A stretch of DNA of 64,000 nucleotides from CAYOWK01 sp964407665 (GCA_964407665.1 CAYOWK010000004.1:1-64000); one strand, 5' to 3'; shown: positions 43,713-55,559, counted from the first letter of the stretch. Notes: a model not told the origin generated them from the letters alone. Made by a program: numbers and translations.

Positions 43713-45203
43713 TCAGTCGCGAATGCCCGCCGCTCCGACATACTTGCGGATGAAGGCCGCATGGGTGGGCATGGTGTCCACCTGTTGTCTGATGCCTTGT
43801 GCCATATCATCGAGCCCGCTGTGGAGACTGCGGCTGTCCATCAGTTTGCCGACATGATGATGTCCCTGTGCGTCGAGGCGCTGCCCCATCATCACCTGCA
43901 CCCACGAGTCGACGCGGAAGAGATCATCGGGCAGCTGGTAGGCGTGGCCGGCCGAGCGGAACAGCTCGATCCGGTCTGCAAGCGTGCCGGGCACGTCGAG
44001 CGCCTGCCGCTCTCTCCAGAAGGCGCTGTCGCTGCGTTCGGTCAGCTTGTAGTGCAGGATAACGAAGTCGCGCACCCGCTCGATCTCGGTTCGGGAAATC
44101 TCGTTGAATCTGTTTTCCAGGGCAGGCGTAAACCCGGCAAATGGAAACAGCTGGAGTAGTCGCGTCACCGAAATCTGGAACAGGTGAATGCTGGTCGATT
44201 CCAGCGGCTCGATGAAGCCGCTCGAGAGGCCAATCGCCACGCAGTTGCGGTTCCAGACCTTGCGCCGCCGCCCGGCCGTAAACCGCAGGAGCCACGGCTC
44301 CATCAATCGGGGCGCTTCCAGCAATCCGAGAAACCGTTCCCGCGCCGCCTCGTCATCAAGGTGCGCGCTCGAGTAGACGAGGCCTGTGCCATTGCGGTTC
44401 TGAAGGGGGATCACCCAGCGCCAGCCCGCATCGTGGGCAACCGCCCGCGTATAGGGAAGGACCGGGCTGGTTGATTCCATCTGCACCGCCCACGCGCGGT
44501 CCATCGGCAGCCAGTGGCTCCAGTCCTCGAAGCCGCTCTTCAGCGTCTTCTCGATCAGAAGCCCCTGGAAACCCGTACAGTCGACAAAAAGGTCTCCTTC
44601 GATCCTGTCACCGGACTCCAGCGCAAGCGCCGTGATGAAGCCGGTTTCGCTGTCCTGCTCGACCTTCTGGATGCGGCCCTCAATGCGCCGGACGCCATTT
44701 GCCTCGCTCAGCCGGCGCAGGTATCGCCCATAGAGCGCGGCGTCGAAATGGTAGGCGAAGTTGACATTCTCACGCAGGTCGTACCGGCACGCCTCCGCCG
44801 CCTGCAACTCGATGCAGAAGTCGCTGAGCGGGCGTTGATAGCCCTGCGCCCTCGCTTCCATCCAGACGTTGTGAAACGGAGCCAGCCAGTTCGGCCGCCC
44901 GATCGTGCCAAATGCGTGGATGTAACGGTCGTTGATGCGCGCCCAGTTCTCGAACGCGATGCCAAGCTTGTAGGTGGCGTTCGATTCCCGGAGAAACTCG
45001 CGCTCGTCCGCCCCGATCAGGGTATGGAAGGCCCGGATGGTCGGGATCGTCGCCTCTCCCACGCCCACCGTGCCGATATCCGCTGACTCGACCAGCGTGA
45101 TGTCCAGAATCTTCCCAAGCACTTTGGATAGCGCGGCCGCAGCGCACCAGCCGGCTGTTCCGCCGCCCGCGATGACCACCCGTCGAACTGTAGGCGTTTC
45201 CAT
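43713..45203 (-). CDS. Flavin-dependent tryptophan halogenase-family protein
   Basis: This 496-residue flavoprotein has the FAD motif IAGGGTAGW, GVGEATIPT, the halogenase Lys K79 (NATYKLGIAFENW), the W-x-W-x-I-P motif in GWRWVIPLQ and GFIEPLESTSIHL with the conserved Glu. K79 is at the same number as in PrnA. All residues needed for hypohalous-acid chemistry are therefore present. Related proteins near TonB receptors include BrvH of Brevundimonas, which halogenates indole in vitro; the natural substrate is unknown. It lies between SapC and the cupin protein in a probable operon. Confidence 0.85.
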   Translation of the reverse strand: METPTVRRVVIAGGGTAGWCAAAALSKVLGKILDITLVESADIGTVGVGEATIPTIRAFHTLIGADEREFLRESNATYKLGIAFENWARINDRYIHAFGTIGRPNWLAPFHNVWMEARAQGYQRPLSDFCIELQAAEACRYDLRENVNFAYHFDAALYGRYLRRLSEANGVRRIEGRIQKVEQDSETGFITALALESGDRIEGDLFVDCTGFQGLLIEKTLKSGFEDWSHWLPMDRAWAVQMESTSPVLPYTRAVAHDAGWRWVIPLQNRNGTGLVYSSAHLDDEAARERFLGLLEAPRLMEPWLLRFTAGRRRKVWNRNCVAIGLSSGFIEPLESTSIHLFQISVTRLLQLFPFAGFTPALENRFNEISRTEIERVRDFVILHYKLTERSDSAFWRERQALDVPGTLADRIELFRSAGHAYQLPDDLFRVDSWVQVMMGQRLDAQGHHHVGKLMDSRSLHSGLDDMAQGIRQQVDTMPTHAAFIRKYVGAAGIRD

Positions 45204-45243
45204 GGGATTCCCTTGGTTGGCGCGATCGTCGGAGATGCTGGTG

Positions 45244-45963
45244 TTACTCCGTCATGCGCCTTCTGTTTTTCTCGTCGATTATCCAGCTGATATTGCCGAG
45301 CGAGGCCCGGATGTGGAAGGCGAGGGCCAGCAGACCAGCCCTGTTGAGCTGGTGCAGCGCGTCGCCCGACAGGTTCGCCAGCGCCTCTTCGCTGATCGAG
45401 TAGATTTCCGGCAGTGCATAGGACGTGCGATCGTCCAGCCGGATGTCGATCTTCAGTGGCGCCAGCAGGCCGGCGCCGAGGAAGGCATCAAACATCGCGC
45501 GGCTCTCGCTCAGTCCGCTGTGGATGGTCCGCAAGGCGTTGGCGCTCCGTTCGAGAGCCGGCGAGCTGCCGCCATGGCGCAGAAACAGCGGTGTTCCCTC
45601 CGTCCGGCTGACGCGCGGATCGTCGAGATTCAGCATCAGAACGGGCTGGCCGGCGCCATCGTCTGCCGCCCGCATTCCGATGAGAAAGGGGCCCCGCTGC
45701 ATCATCGCCGGCAGCCGGCGCGCCCGCCACGCGCCATCGCTGACGAACAGGTTCTCGCCGGGGTCGAGCCCGAGCAGCGCGAACGCCTGCGGCCCGTCCG
45801 CCTGCGTCATCCGAAAGTAGATTGCGTATTCCCGCGACAGCTCGGGGATTTCGCTGGGAAAGACGACGGCCTCATTGACGGCGTCGCCGAACTCCGGCGC
45901 GCGCCGCTCGATCAATCGAATATCCTGATGCTCGACATTGTCGAGAACTGCAGCATTGACCAT
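45244..45963 (-). CDS. SapC-family protein
   Basis: This 239-residue protein has the SapC features: an N-terminal FGDAVNEAVVFPSEIPELSREYAIYFR, then ALLGLDPGENLFV, RARRLPAMMQRGPF and a C-terminal helical end. SapC was named for S-layer-associated secretion in Campylobacter; in alphaproteobacteria its role is unknown. It is the first gene after the TonB receptor terminator and is followed by the halogenase after 40 bp. Confidence 0.82.
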   Translation of the reverse strand: MVNAAVLDNVEHQDIRLIERRAPEFGDAVNEAVVFPSEIPELSREYAIYFRMTQADGPQAFALLGLDPGENLFVSDGAWRARRLPAMMQRGPFLIGMRAADDGAGQPVLMLNLDDPRVSRTEGTPLFLRHGGSSPALERSANALRTIHSGLSESRAMFDAFLGAGLLAPLKIDIRLDDRTSYALPEIYSISEEALANLSGDALHQLNRAGLLALAFHIRASLGNISWIIDEKNRRRMTE

Positions 45964-46002
45964 GACTCACCCGTCCAGACTGTGGGCTTACCATCCAGAG
46001 AA

Positions 46003-46030
46003 GAAAAGGGCCGCTGCTTCCAGCGGCCCT
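46003..46030 (-). terminator. Rho-independent terminator behind the TonB receptor gene
   Basis: On the minus strand AGGGCCGCTG-GAAG-CAGCGGCCCT is a perfect 10-bp stem with a tetraloop, followed by TTTTCTTCTC. This is the best intrinsic terminator in the window. It lies 31 bp after the receptor stop and 40 bp before the SapC start, so the downstream genes need read-through or their own promoter. Confidence 0.8.
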
Positions 46031-46061
46031 GAAGGCGTGGGGGAGGACGCTGGACGCTCGA

Positions 46062-49000
46062 TCAGTACTTGTATCGGGCGGCAACCTGGTAACGTGTGTC
46101 AAGTTCCTGTGCGAAGTACAGGTTCACGTCGTCGCGACCATGGTGGCGCGTGGTTTCTCCGGTGAGGTTCAGGCCCTCGAACGACACCAGGAAGTTTGGT
46201 GTGATCTCGTAGTTCACCGATAGATCCAGCTGGCCGAAGGCCTCGACATAGGTCGGGTTTCCGGCGGCGCCGTCGCGGCTGGCGCTGCTGATGTATTCGT
46301 CCCGCCAGTTGTAGCCCAGGCGTCCGGAGAGGGCGCCGTTGTCGTAGATCAGCGTGACGTTGTAGGTGTCCGACAGCCCCAGAAGCGGGAATTGCGAAGT
46401 CCCCGGAGGTGCGCTGTTGTCGAACTTCACGTCACCCAGAACGGAGGTGTAGCTCGCCGCTACACCGAAGCCCGTGTCGCCGAAGAAGTGCTGGAGGCCG
46501 ATTTCGAACCCGTGAAGGTTCGCGGTTTTGTTGTTGATCGGCAGGCTTGTTTCGAACTGGAAGAGCGGATCGCTCGAGTTGGCGGTGATGTCGTAGGCGG
46601 CAAGGATCTGGTCGACGAAGGCCTGATTGAGGTTCCCGCCGGTCAGGTTCGCCTGATACTCGGACGTCGCCGCCGCCACGTTGTTGTTGTTCCGGATCAG
46701 CAGGGCCGTCATCGTGAACAGGTTCACGTCGGTGGTCGCCTGGCTGATCTGCGCGAGGGCGGCTGCGGCCGTCCCGGAGCGCGAGCCCGCCGCGCCGGAC
46801 GTCGGATCCCGCAGCCCGAACTGGGTCTGCGTTTCCTGTCCCGTGCCGACGAAGTTCGCCACGTCCTTGTTGTAGAAGCCCGCCGAGATGAAGCTGGAGT
46901 CGTTGTAGTACCACTCCACCGAGAAGTCGAAGTTGCTGGACTCAAGCGGCAGCAGCGCGGCGTTGCCCCGTGAGGCGGTCGGGTTGGTGCCGTTGATCGT
47001 CGGGCGCGGCGGGTTGTTGACGGTCGTGGTCGCGTAGAGGTTGCCGTATGCGGCGCGCGCGATCGTCTTGGAAACGGACGCACGAGCGACAATGTCGTCC
47101 GTCAGGTCGACGGAGACATCGAGGCTGGGCAGCCAGTTCCTGTAGCTCGACTCCGAGTTGACGGTCGCCAGGCCAGTCCCGAAATCAGTGGTGAAGTCGT
47201 TGTCCGCGGTCCACCGGATTGCTGTGGGGATGCTCTGCACGGCAGACGCTTCCACATCGGTTTCCTCGTAACGCAGCCCGGCCACGACGTTCGTCGACAG
47301 TCCGACAATCTCTCCCTCCATGCGGAACTTCGCATAGAGCGCCCGGATGTTTTCCTCGATCGTATTGGAGGTCGTCGAGGGCGTCGGGATGGTTGCGCCG
47401 TAGCCTTTGGCGAGGGCCTCATAGATGTCGAGTGCATTGCCCCGGAATGCCACGCCTGCGTTGCCGACCCCGAACGTCTGGAACATTGATCCCAGATCAT
47501 AGGTGGTGATGGCGTTCGGCGCGTACTGCGCGATATCGCCAGGCCGCGAGATGCCCCAGTCGCCGAGCGCCTGGTAGGTCGACCCTGTGGTCGTCTCCAT
47601 TTTCGAATTGATCAGGTCCACGCCGAAGTGGAAGCTGCTCATGTTGTCGACCTCGTAGGTCGCATCGGCGCGGAACTCGTTGATCTTGTTCGACTGGCTG
47701 TTGGTGGCCGTGCGTGCGACCTGCGAGCCAAGATCGCCCACGTCCAGCCGGCCATTTGCATTGCCGCGCAGGGCGTCGTTGATCGTGAACGTCTGAATGG
47801 GAATTCCGCTTCTGAAGTCGACCGAGTGTGCGGCAATGACCGGGGCGCCGATCGACATCAGGGTTGATGTGCTGCCGTTCGGGTTATTCGGATCGGCCTG
47901 GCCTTCGGACGAGTGCGCGTCAACATTCAGCCTGAACTGGTCGGAGATCTGCCACTCGGCGTTGACGCCGATCGAGGTCAGCGTGTCCTTCGTCCCGCGA
48001 AGCTGCTGCTCGAAGCCCATGTCCTTCACGCCGGACAGGTTCTCCTGGAGATACACGGCGCTGTAGATGCCCGATTCTCCTTGCGCGAAGACGACCTGGT
48101 CGAACGGCCGGTTGAACCAGTTCGTCTGTTCGGCGCGGGTTTCCGAGGCTTCCTGCTCGGCGTAGAGCGCATCGACCGTGAACAGGAGCGTTTCAAGCGG
48201 GCGGAACTGCGCCGTGGCCTGGATGTTGGAGCGCTTGCTCAGCGAGTTGGCGAGGAAGTAGCGGCTGTCGTTCGGGTAGGTGACGAGGTCGGTGGCCGCC
48301 GGCCTGTTCGTGACCTGGGTCAGCAGGTTGCCGCCCGTTCCATAGCGGACCCGGCCGCTCCCGGGGGCGAAGAACTGATCGGCGTACTCGAGGTTCCAGG
48401 AGTTCTGTGTGGCGCCCCGGGTGGAGGAGGACCGTTCCTGATACTGCCCGAAGACTGAGAAGCCGATCGAGCTGTCGTCGTTCGACCAGCTCATCGCGCC
48501 CGAGAGCTCGGGAGTGATCTCGTCATTGTCGACGACATTCTCGCTGTGCAGCGCCTTCGCTGTGAGGCTTGCCGTGAACCCGTCGCGGTCAAGCGGACGG
48601 AGTGTCTTGATGTTGAGGACGGCGCCGATGCCGCCCGACTGGCGATCTGCCTGGCCGGTCTTGTAGACCTCCAGACCCGTCACGCCGTCGGATGCGAGGT
48701 TGGCAAAGTCGAAGTTCCGGCTGCCGCCGCCAGCAAAGTCGTTGTCGGATCCGACTACTGCGATGTTCGCCGTCGGCATGACGCGGCTGTTCAGGGTGAC
48801 AAGGTTGAACCCGGGACCGAAGCCGCGCACGGTGACTTCGGATCCTTCGCCGTTCACCCGGTTGATGGAGACGCCGGTGATCCGCTGGATCGACTCGGCG
48901 AGGTTGGTGTCGGGGTACTTCCCGATATCTTCGGCTGAAATTGAATCGAGGATCCCGTCCGCGTATCGCTTCTCATCCATCGAGCGCTCCAGGGCGCCGC

Positions 49001-49151
49001 GGATGCCGGTGACGATGATCACCTCGCCCTTTCCTGCATCGGCAGGCGGCTCCTGCGCGAAGGCAGGCGTGGCTGTCATGGCAGATATGGCGATTGCAAG
49101 AACGGACAAGGACACGCCGTTCCGCCGATTAGATTTATAGAATTCAGGCAT
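46062..49151 (-). CDS. TonB-dependent receptor (TonB-Xanth-Caul type), probable xylo-oligosaccharide importer
   Basis: This 1029-residue outer-membrane receptor has a signal peptide ending ATPAFAQ, a plug domain (ISAEDIGKYPDTNLAESIQRITGVSINR, EVTVRGFGP, NSR) and a large beta-barrel ending in ARYKY. The plug sequence is that of the Xanthomonas/Caulobacter subfamily, which mostly takes up carbohydrates. AGGGG precedes the ATG. Operator 6 lies 97 bp upstream and a strong terminator follows, so it forms its own transcription unit with limited read-through. With GH67, GH43, GH3 and the acetylesterase, xylo-oligosaccharide uptake is the likely role. Confidence 0.88.
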   Translation of the reverse strand: MPEFYKSNRRNGVSLSVLAIAISAMTATPAFAQEPPADAGKGEVIIVTGIRGALERSMDEKRYADGILDSISAEDIGKYPDTNLAESIQRITGVSINRVNGEGSEVTVRGFGPGFNLVTLNSRVMPTANIAVVGSDNDFAGGGSRNFDFANLASDGVTGLEVYKTGQADRQSGGIGAVLNIKTLRPLDRDGFTASLTAKALHSENVVDNDEITPELSGAMSWSNDDSSIGFSVFGQYQERSSSTRGATQNSWNLEYADQFFAPGSGRVRYGTGGNLLTQVTNRPAATDLVTYPNDSRYFLANSLSKRSNIQATAQFRPLETLLFTVDALYAEQEASETRAEQTNWFNRPFDQVVFAQGESGIYSAVYLQENLSGVKDMGFEQQLRGTKDTLTSIGVNAEWQISDQFRLNVDAHSSEGQADPNNPNGSTSTLMSIGAPVIAAHSVDFRSGIPIQTFTINDALRGNANGRLDVGDLGSQVARTATNSQSNKINEFRADATYEVDNMSSFHFGVDLINSKMETTTGSTYQALGDWGISRPGDIAQYAPNAITTYDLGSMFQTFGVGNAGVAFRGNALDIYEALAKGYGATIPTPSTTSNTIEENIRALYAKFRMEGEIVGLSTNVVAGLRYEETDVEASAVQSIPTAIRWTADNDFTTDFGTGLATVNSESSYRNWLPSLDVSVDLTDDIVARASVSKTIARAAYGNLYATTTVNNPPRPTINGTNPTASRGNAALLPLESSNFDFSVEWYYNDSSFISAGFYNKDVANFVGTGQETQTQFGLRDPTSGAAGSRSGTAAAALAQISQATTDVNLFTMTALLIRNNNNVAAATSEYQANLTGGNLNQAFVDQILAAYDITANSSDPLFQFETSLPINNKTANLHGFEIGLQHFFGDTGFGVAASYTSVLGDVKFDNSAPPGTSQFPLLGLSDTYNVTLIYDNGALSGRLGYNWRDEYISSASRDGAAGNPTYVEAFGQLDLSVNYEITPNFLVSFEGLNLTGETTRHHGRDDVNLYFAQELDTRYQVAARYKY

Positions 49152-49247
49152 TTCGTTTCCCCTATATTTTGTAGCGGTCTGGCCGCATTCCTGATGGTCG
49201 GTACGTTGCTAGCCGGTGCTCCCCTGCCGACTGTATGAACTCGATTG

Positions 49248-49261
49248 TGATAGCGCTACCA
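49248..49261 (-). promoter_or_regulatory. Xyl-type operator 6 (TonB receptor)
   Basis: TGATAGCGCTACCA differs from the perfect palindrome at one position. It lies in the 284-bp gap between the second GH3 gene and the receptor gene, the only such site there. A TTGACA on the minus strand (revcomp of TGTCAAA at 49277-49283) lies a little upstream of it. Confidence 0.75.
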
Positions 49262-49435
49262 TTTTGTGTGACATTCTGTCAAACGTGAAGTCAAAAGTCT
49301 TTTAGGAGCAGGGCAGAAGGGCATCGTTCGCTCACAGGTCAGAACAACGGGCGCTAACTTAAAGTCGGTATGGAAAAAAACCGGCGGGCGTTACCTTACG
49401 TTATGCTGAGTGTTCGGCATCGGATATGAAGCGAT

Positions 49436-51982
<2,547 letters not shown>

Positions 51983-52062
51983 CAAGAATTCCTCCCTCCC
52001 GATTATTTTGCTCAGCCTCTGGCTGGTCACTCGGGTTCAGGAAGAGAGTGTCATCAAATTTA

Positions 52063-52076
52063 TGGTAGCGCAATCA
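52063..52076. promoter_or_regulatory. Xyl-type operator 8 (variant)
   Basis: TGGTAGCGCAATCA, identical to operator 4. It is 110 bp centre to centre from operator 7 and 56 bp from the glutaminase stop, in the upstream region of the GH3 gene. Confidence 0.65.
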
Positions 52077-52131
52077 TGAAGTCGCGCTGCGGGGCTATCG
52101 CTCTCTGGACTGCCTCAGGCGATGGCCCGGC

Positions 52132-53211
52132 TCACACGTCTGTCGGCCTGAAATAGGTGTCGACGATTGCGGACCCGGGATTGGTCAGATCAAAGGCGTG
52201 AAGGCCCAGATCCTCCGACAGCATCTGGAACGCCATCAGCCCTCGCACGGAATTGCCTTTTCGATCGAGACGCGGCGCATAGGTCGCTATGCCCAGCTTC
52301 CTGTTGACGACGCCGAGTATACCGCCGCTGACGCCGCTTTTGGCGGGGACCCCCACATCGTTCGCCCAGTTGCCCGAATAGTCATACATCCCGCACGTGA
52401 ACATCGTCGCCATCATGTCCCGGACGGCCCGGACATCGAATATCACGTCGTCGGTCACCGGGTTGGCGCCGAGGTTCGCCATGGTGGCGCCGATGCAGGC
52501 CAGATCCCTTGCCGTGACGCGGATCGAGCACTGGCGGAAATAGAGGTCGAGGATGGCGTCGACCGGGCCGTCGATTGCGCCAGCGCCCAGCAGGAGATGC
52601 GCGATGGCGCGGTTCCTGTGGCCGGTCTCTGTTTCCGACTGGTAGACCTCGCTGTCGAGCTCAAGCGAACGGCCTGCCGCTCGTGACATCCGGTCCAGAA
52701 TGATCTCGAAGGCCTTGTCGCCATGCGCCCTGTAGAGCAGGCCCGCGACCGTGATCGCCCCTGCATTGACCATCGCATTGTAGGGGCGACGGGTATGCGG
52801 ATCGAGCTCAATCGCGTTGAAGGCGTCGCCAGACGGTTCGACGCCGACATGGTCGAGAACAGTTTCCCGTCCGACATCGTTCAGCGCAAGGCAGTAGGTG
52901 ATGACCTTGCTTACAGACTGGATGGTAAAGGGCGCGTCCGCATTTCCGATGCTGTGAACCTGCCCGCTGGTCGTCGCGACCGCGATCCCGAAATGCTCGG
53001 GGTCAGCTTTTGCCAGTTCCGGAATGTAGGTGGCCACATCGCCGTCCCGCGACGCCAGAGCGCTCCGGTGGGCGGCTGCGAGGATGTGATCGATCTCGAA
53101 GGCGGGTTCCGCGCCGCCGGTTTCCGCGGACGAGTCTGTCTCGGGCAGGGGGGCGTCGGGCAGGCCAGACGTATCGTTGCTCTCGATCCTTCGAGTCCAG
53201 CCCCACCTCAT
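52132..53211 (-). CDS. glsA: Glutaminase A with N-terminal extension
   Basis: This 359-residue serine-type glutaminase has the beta-lactamase-like core with the nucleophile S-x-x-K in FTIQSVSKVITY, YNAMVNAGAI, ETGHRNRAIAHLL and GVPAKSGVSGGILG. It hydrolyses glutamine to glutamate and ammonia in the cytoplasm. It is about 50 residues longer than the usual 305-310; the extra N-terminal part is acidic and low-complexity (DAPLPETDSSAETGGAEP). GGTGAG precedes ATG 53211. It ends close to the xylose locus but shows no operator of its own. Confidence 0.88.
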   Translation of the reverse strand: MRWGWTRRIESNDTSGLPDAPLPETDSSAETGGAEPAFEIDHILAAAHRSALASRDGDVATYIPELAKADPEHFGIAVATTSGQVHSIGNADAPFTIQSVSKVITYCLALNDVGRETVLDHVGVEPSGDAFNAIELDPHTRRPYNAMVNAGAITVAGLLYRAHGDKAFEIILDRMSRAAGRSLELDSEVYQSETETGHRNRAIAHLLLGAGAIDGPVDAILDLYFRQCSIRVTARDLACIGATMANLGANPVTDDVIFDVRAVRDMMATMFTCGMYDYSGNWANDVGVPAKSGVSGGILGVVNRKLGIATYAPRLDRKGNSVRGLMAFQMLSEDLGLHAFDLTNPGSAIVDTYFRPTDV

Positions 53212-53559
53212 TGACTCACCCCGCTACCGCCAAGTCGTCTGCCAGCACTGTCTTCGACGGCTGATCTGTTTGGCGGCAGCTTATGCGGGGTCCCGGATAC
53301 GGCGACGTATCCACGCGCGCCTACCCAATCGGAAGGCGCGTGTGCTCAAATTTTGATCATGGAATTGCGCGGCTATCTGAATGTTGGGCAACTGTCACAA
53401 ATCTGCAGCCAATTCGTGCGAGGGCGTTTCCTCACTCGAGGCGGTGGAAATCACTGGGTTCAAGGAGTGCAGACGCCAGTCTGCTGCGCACTCTGGCCCG
53501 TCACGTTTGTCCTGACGGGGTGCGCATAAGGGTGGACCGGCAATGGGCGTCATTTCCTC
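53212..53559. other. Non-coding gap between glutaminase and the signalling island
   Basis: This 348-bp gap separates divergent genes. The open frames in it have no recognisable protein features. It holds a short AT-rich stretch (TCAAATTTTGATCA, 53346-53359), a 14-bp near-palindrome that might be a regulatory site. Nothing else was recognised. Confidence 0.3.
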
Positions 53560-54681
53560 GTGACACATGATGCCGAACAGACCCGCATTGGCGTCCTGCG
53601 GGCGGAACCTGCCGTCGTGCCGGATCGGCGCGTCCATTACCTTCAGGTCGTTACCGGGCAGGACATCGGCCGGCGGTTTGTGATCGATGCTTCGGAAGTC
53701 CGAATTGGCCGGACGCCCCCTGCGGAAGTCGTCCTCCCGGACTCCGAGGTTTCACGGGTGCACTGCTCCGTGTCCCTGCGCGGCGATGACCTCATCATCA
53801 CGGACATGAACTCCACGAACGGCACGTATATTGATGGCGCCCGGGTTTCAGGCGCCGCGGTGGCGAGGGTCGGCTCGATCATCCAGATCGGGAGCCATAC
53901 CCTGCGGCACGACTCGCGGGAGGCCCGCGACATGGCGCAGCGGCTTGAGCTCGATCGGGACCTGGAGAAGGCCAACGCCTACGTCCAGTCGCTTCTCCCC
54001 GCGCCTGTCGCCAGCGGACCCGTTCTCTGCGACTGGATCTATCTGCCCAGCGCAAAGCTCGGCGGCGATGCGTTCGGCTATGGCCAGATCGATGACCAGC
54101 ACCATTTCGGTTACCTGATCGACGTGGCGGGGCATGGCGCCGGAGCAGCCATGCATACGGTCTCGGTGCTCAACGTCCTGCGCCGCAAGGCCCTGCCAGG
54201 CGCCGACATGCTTGACCCCGCGTCGGTTCTCTCGGCCCTCAACGAAATGTTCCAGATGGACAATTCGGGGGGCATGTACTTCACGATCTGGTACGGCGTC
54301 TTCAACCTGCGGACGCGCAAGCTGAAGTACGCCTCGGCGGGACACCCGCCAGCCTTTCTCACGACCGCAGGCGGCGAGGAGATCAGATCGCTGCGGACGT
54401 CGAACCCGATTATCGGCGCCATAGAGGGTCTCGAATTCCTGTCTGCCGACATCGACCTCCCGCCAGGCGCGTCCCTCTATGTCTTCAGCGACGGCGTGTT
54501 CGAAATCACCGACCGGGAAGGCCGGGAATGGACGCTGAAGGACTTCGAACGACTTGTCGCAAAAGGGCGGCGCCCTGAGTCTACTGAACCGCGGCGCCTT
54601 CTGCACGAAGTGCAGACAGCGGCCCAGCCCGGCGGATTTGACGACGACTTCACACTACTGGTTCTGACATTCCAGAACTGA
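53560..54681 (+). CDS. FHA domain-SpoIIE/PP2C-type phosphatase
   Basis: This 373-residue protein has an N-terminal FHA domain (about residues 27-110: VRIGRTPPAEVVLPD, SRVHCSV, NSTNGTYIDG, all phosphothreonine-binding motifs), a short coiled segment, and a SpoIIE/RsbU-type phosphatase domain (about 150-370: LGGDAFGYG, LIDVAGHGAGAAMH, VFSDGVFEITD, GGFDDDFTLLV). It would bind a phosphorylated partner and dephosphorylate a STAS protein. It starts with a GTG with a poor ribosome site, so the start is uncertain. The STAS and HATPase genes follow 12 bp later, making a partner-switching module; the kinase on the other strand is a likely FHA ligand. Confidence 0.87.
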   Translation: MTHDAEQTRIGVLRAEPAVVPDRRVHYLQVVTGQDIGRRFVIDASEVRIGRTPPAEVVLPDSEVSRVHCSVSLRGDDLIITDMNSTNGTYIDGARVSGAAVARVGSIIQIGSHTLRHDSREARDMAQRLELDRDLEKANAYVQSLLPAPVASGPVLCDWIYLPSAKLGGDAFGYGQIDDQHHFGYLIDVAGHGAGAAMHTVSVLNVLRRKALPGADMLDPASVLSALNEMFQMDNSGGMYFTIWYGVFNLRTRKLKYASAGHPPAFLTTAGGEEIRSLRTSNPIIGAIEGLEFLSADIDLPPGASLYVFSDGVFEITDREGREWTLKDFERLVAKGRRPESTEPRRLLHEVQTAAQPGGFDDDFTLLVLTFQN

Positions 54682-54693
54682 CCGGAGGGTTCC

Positions 54694-55032
54694 ATGGAAC
54701 TGAATGTATCGGACTTCGATGGCGTCACCCTGCTCAAGCTCGATGGCCGTCTTGATACCGTCGGCGCAACCCGGGTGGAGGTTCAGTTCAACGCCAGCGC
54801 CGTGTCGCCGGGACGTCCCGCCCTGGTCGATCTGACGGGCGTGACATTCCTCGCCTCGCTGGGCATCCGCATGCTGGTGACGGCTGCCCGTTCGCTCACG
54901 GGGCGGGGCGCGAAGCTTGTCCTGTTCGGCGCCAGTCCCGCCGTTTCCGAGGTCATTGAAATCTCGGGCCTCTCGCGTTTGCTGCTGATCGCTCCCTCGC
55001 AGGCGGAGGCGCTTTCACTGGCGCGCGGATGA
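54694..55032 (+). CDS. STAS-domain anti-sigma factor antagonist
   Basis: This 112-residue single STAS domain (SpoIIAA/RsbV type) has DFDGVTLLKLDGRLD, ALVDLTGVTFLASLGIRML with probable phospho-acceptor S55, and a C-terminal half typical of the fold. It would be phosphorylated by the following HATPase protein and reset by the FHA-SpoIIE phosphatase. GGAGG precedes the ATG. It overlaps the next gene by 4 bp. Confidence 0.85.
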   Translation: MELNVSDFDGVTLLKLDGRLDTVGATRVEVQFNASAVSPGRPALVDLTGVTFLASLGIRMLVTAARSLTGRGAKLVLFGASPAVSEVIEISGLSRLLLIAPSQAEALSLARG

Positions 55033-55559
55033 GCTCCGGCGCCTGTCCGGACGGGGAGCTCCGGCAGGGCGTCGATGCCTTGGGGGTGCTGCAGTCGGTC
55101 GAGCGGGATTCGCAATCGGTTCGCCTTGTCCTTGAGGGTAGCCTCGACGCCATCGAGGCATGCAGGCTCCAGGTTGATCCGTTTGCCGCGCGCGCCGGTG
55201 TGTCGCCGGAAGTCCGCAACCGGATCGAGGTTGTCCTCGAGGAAGTTATCGCCAACGTCGTCCGGCACGGGGTCGCCGGTGCGCCGGGCAAGTCGGTTGG
55301 CGTATCCGTCACGCTCGAACCGAAAGCCGTCCGGCTGGTGATCGACGATGACGCCCCCTTGCATGATCCCCTGCAGCGGCCTGATCACGTTCTGCCGGAC
55401 GACCTTGGCGAGGCGCAGGTGGGCGGCCTCGGCGTGCATCTGGTCCGCACAATGGCCTCGCACGTGAAGTACGACGCCATTGCAGCCGGCGTCCGGCCGG
55501 CGCCTCTGCATCACGCCGGCAACAGACTCACGATCTGGCTGCGGGCGCCGGAACTCTAG
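55029..55559 (+). CDS. HATPase anti-sigma / serine-kinase-like protein (RsbW/SpoIIAB type)
   Basis: This 176-residue protein has a GHKL ATPase domain: N-box RIEVVLEEVIANVVRHG, G1-box VIDDDAPLHDP and G2-box GGLGVHLVRTM. It starts inside an ATGA overlap with the STAS gene. It should phosphorylate the STAS protein and bind a further target. No sigma factor is encoded nearby, so the target is unknown. Its stop and the stop of the convergent kinase gene share the four bases CTAG. Confidence 0.83.
   Translation: MSSGACPDGELRQGVDALGVLQSVERDSQSVRLVLEGSLDAIEACRLQVDPFAARAGVSPEVRNRIEVVLEEVIANVVRHGVAGAPGKSVGVSVTLEPKAVRLVIDDDAPLHDPLQRPDHVLPDDLGEAQVGGLGVHLVRTMASHVKYDAIAAGVRPAPLHHAGNRLTIWLRAPEL

Noticed and set aside
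53283..53570. 95-codon plus-strand frame ahead of the FHA-SpoIIE gene
   Set aside because: No ribosome site, no domain-like sequence and overlap with the next start; probably not a gene.
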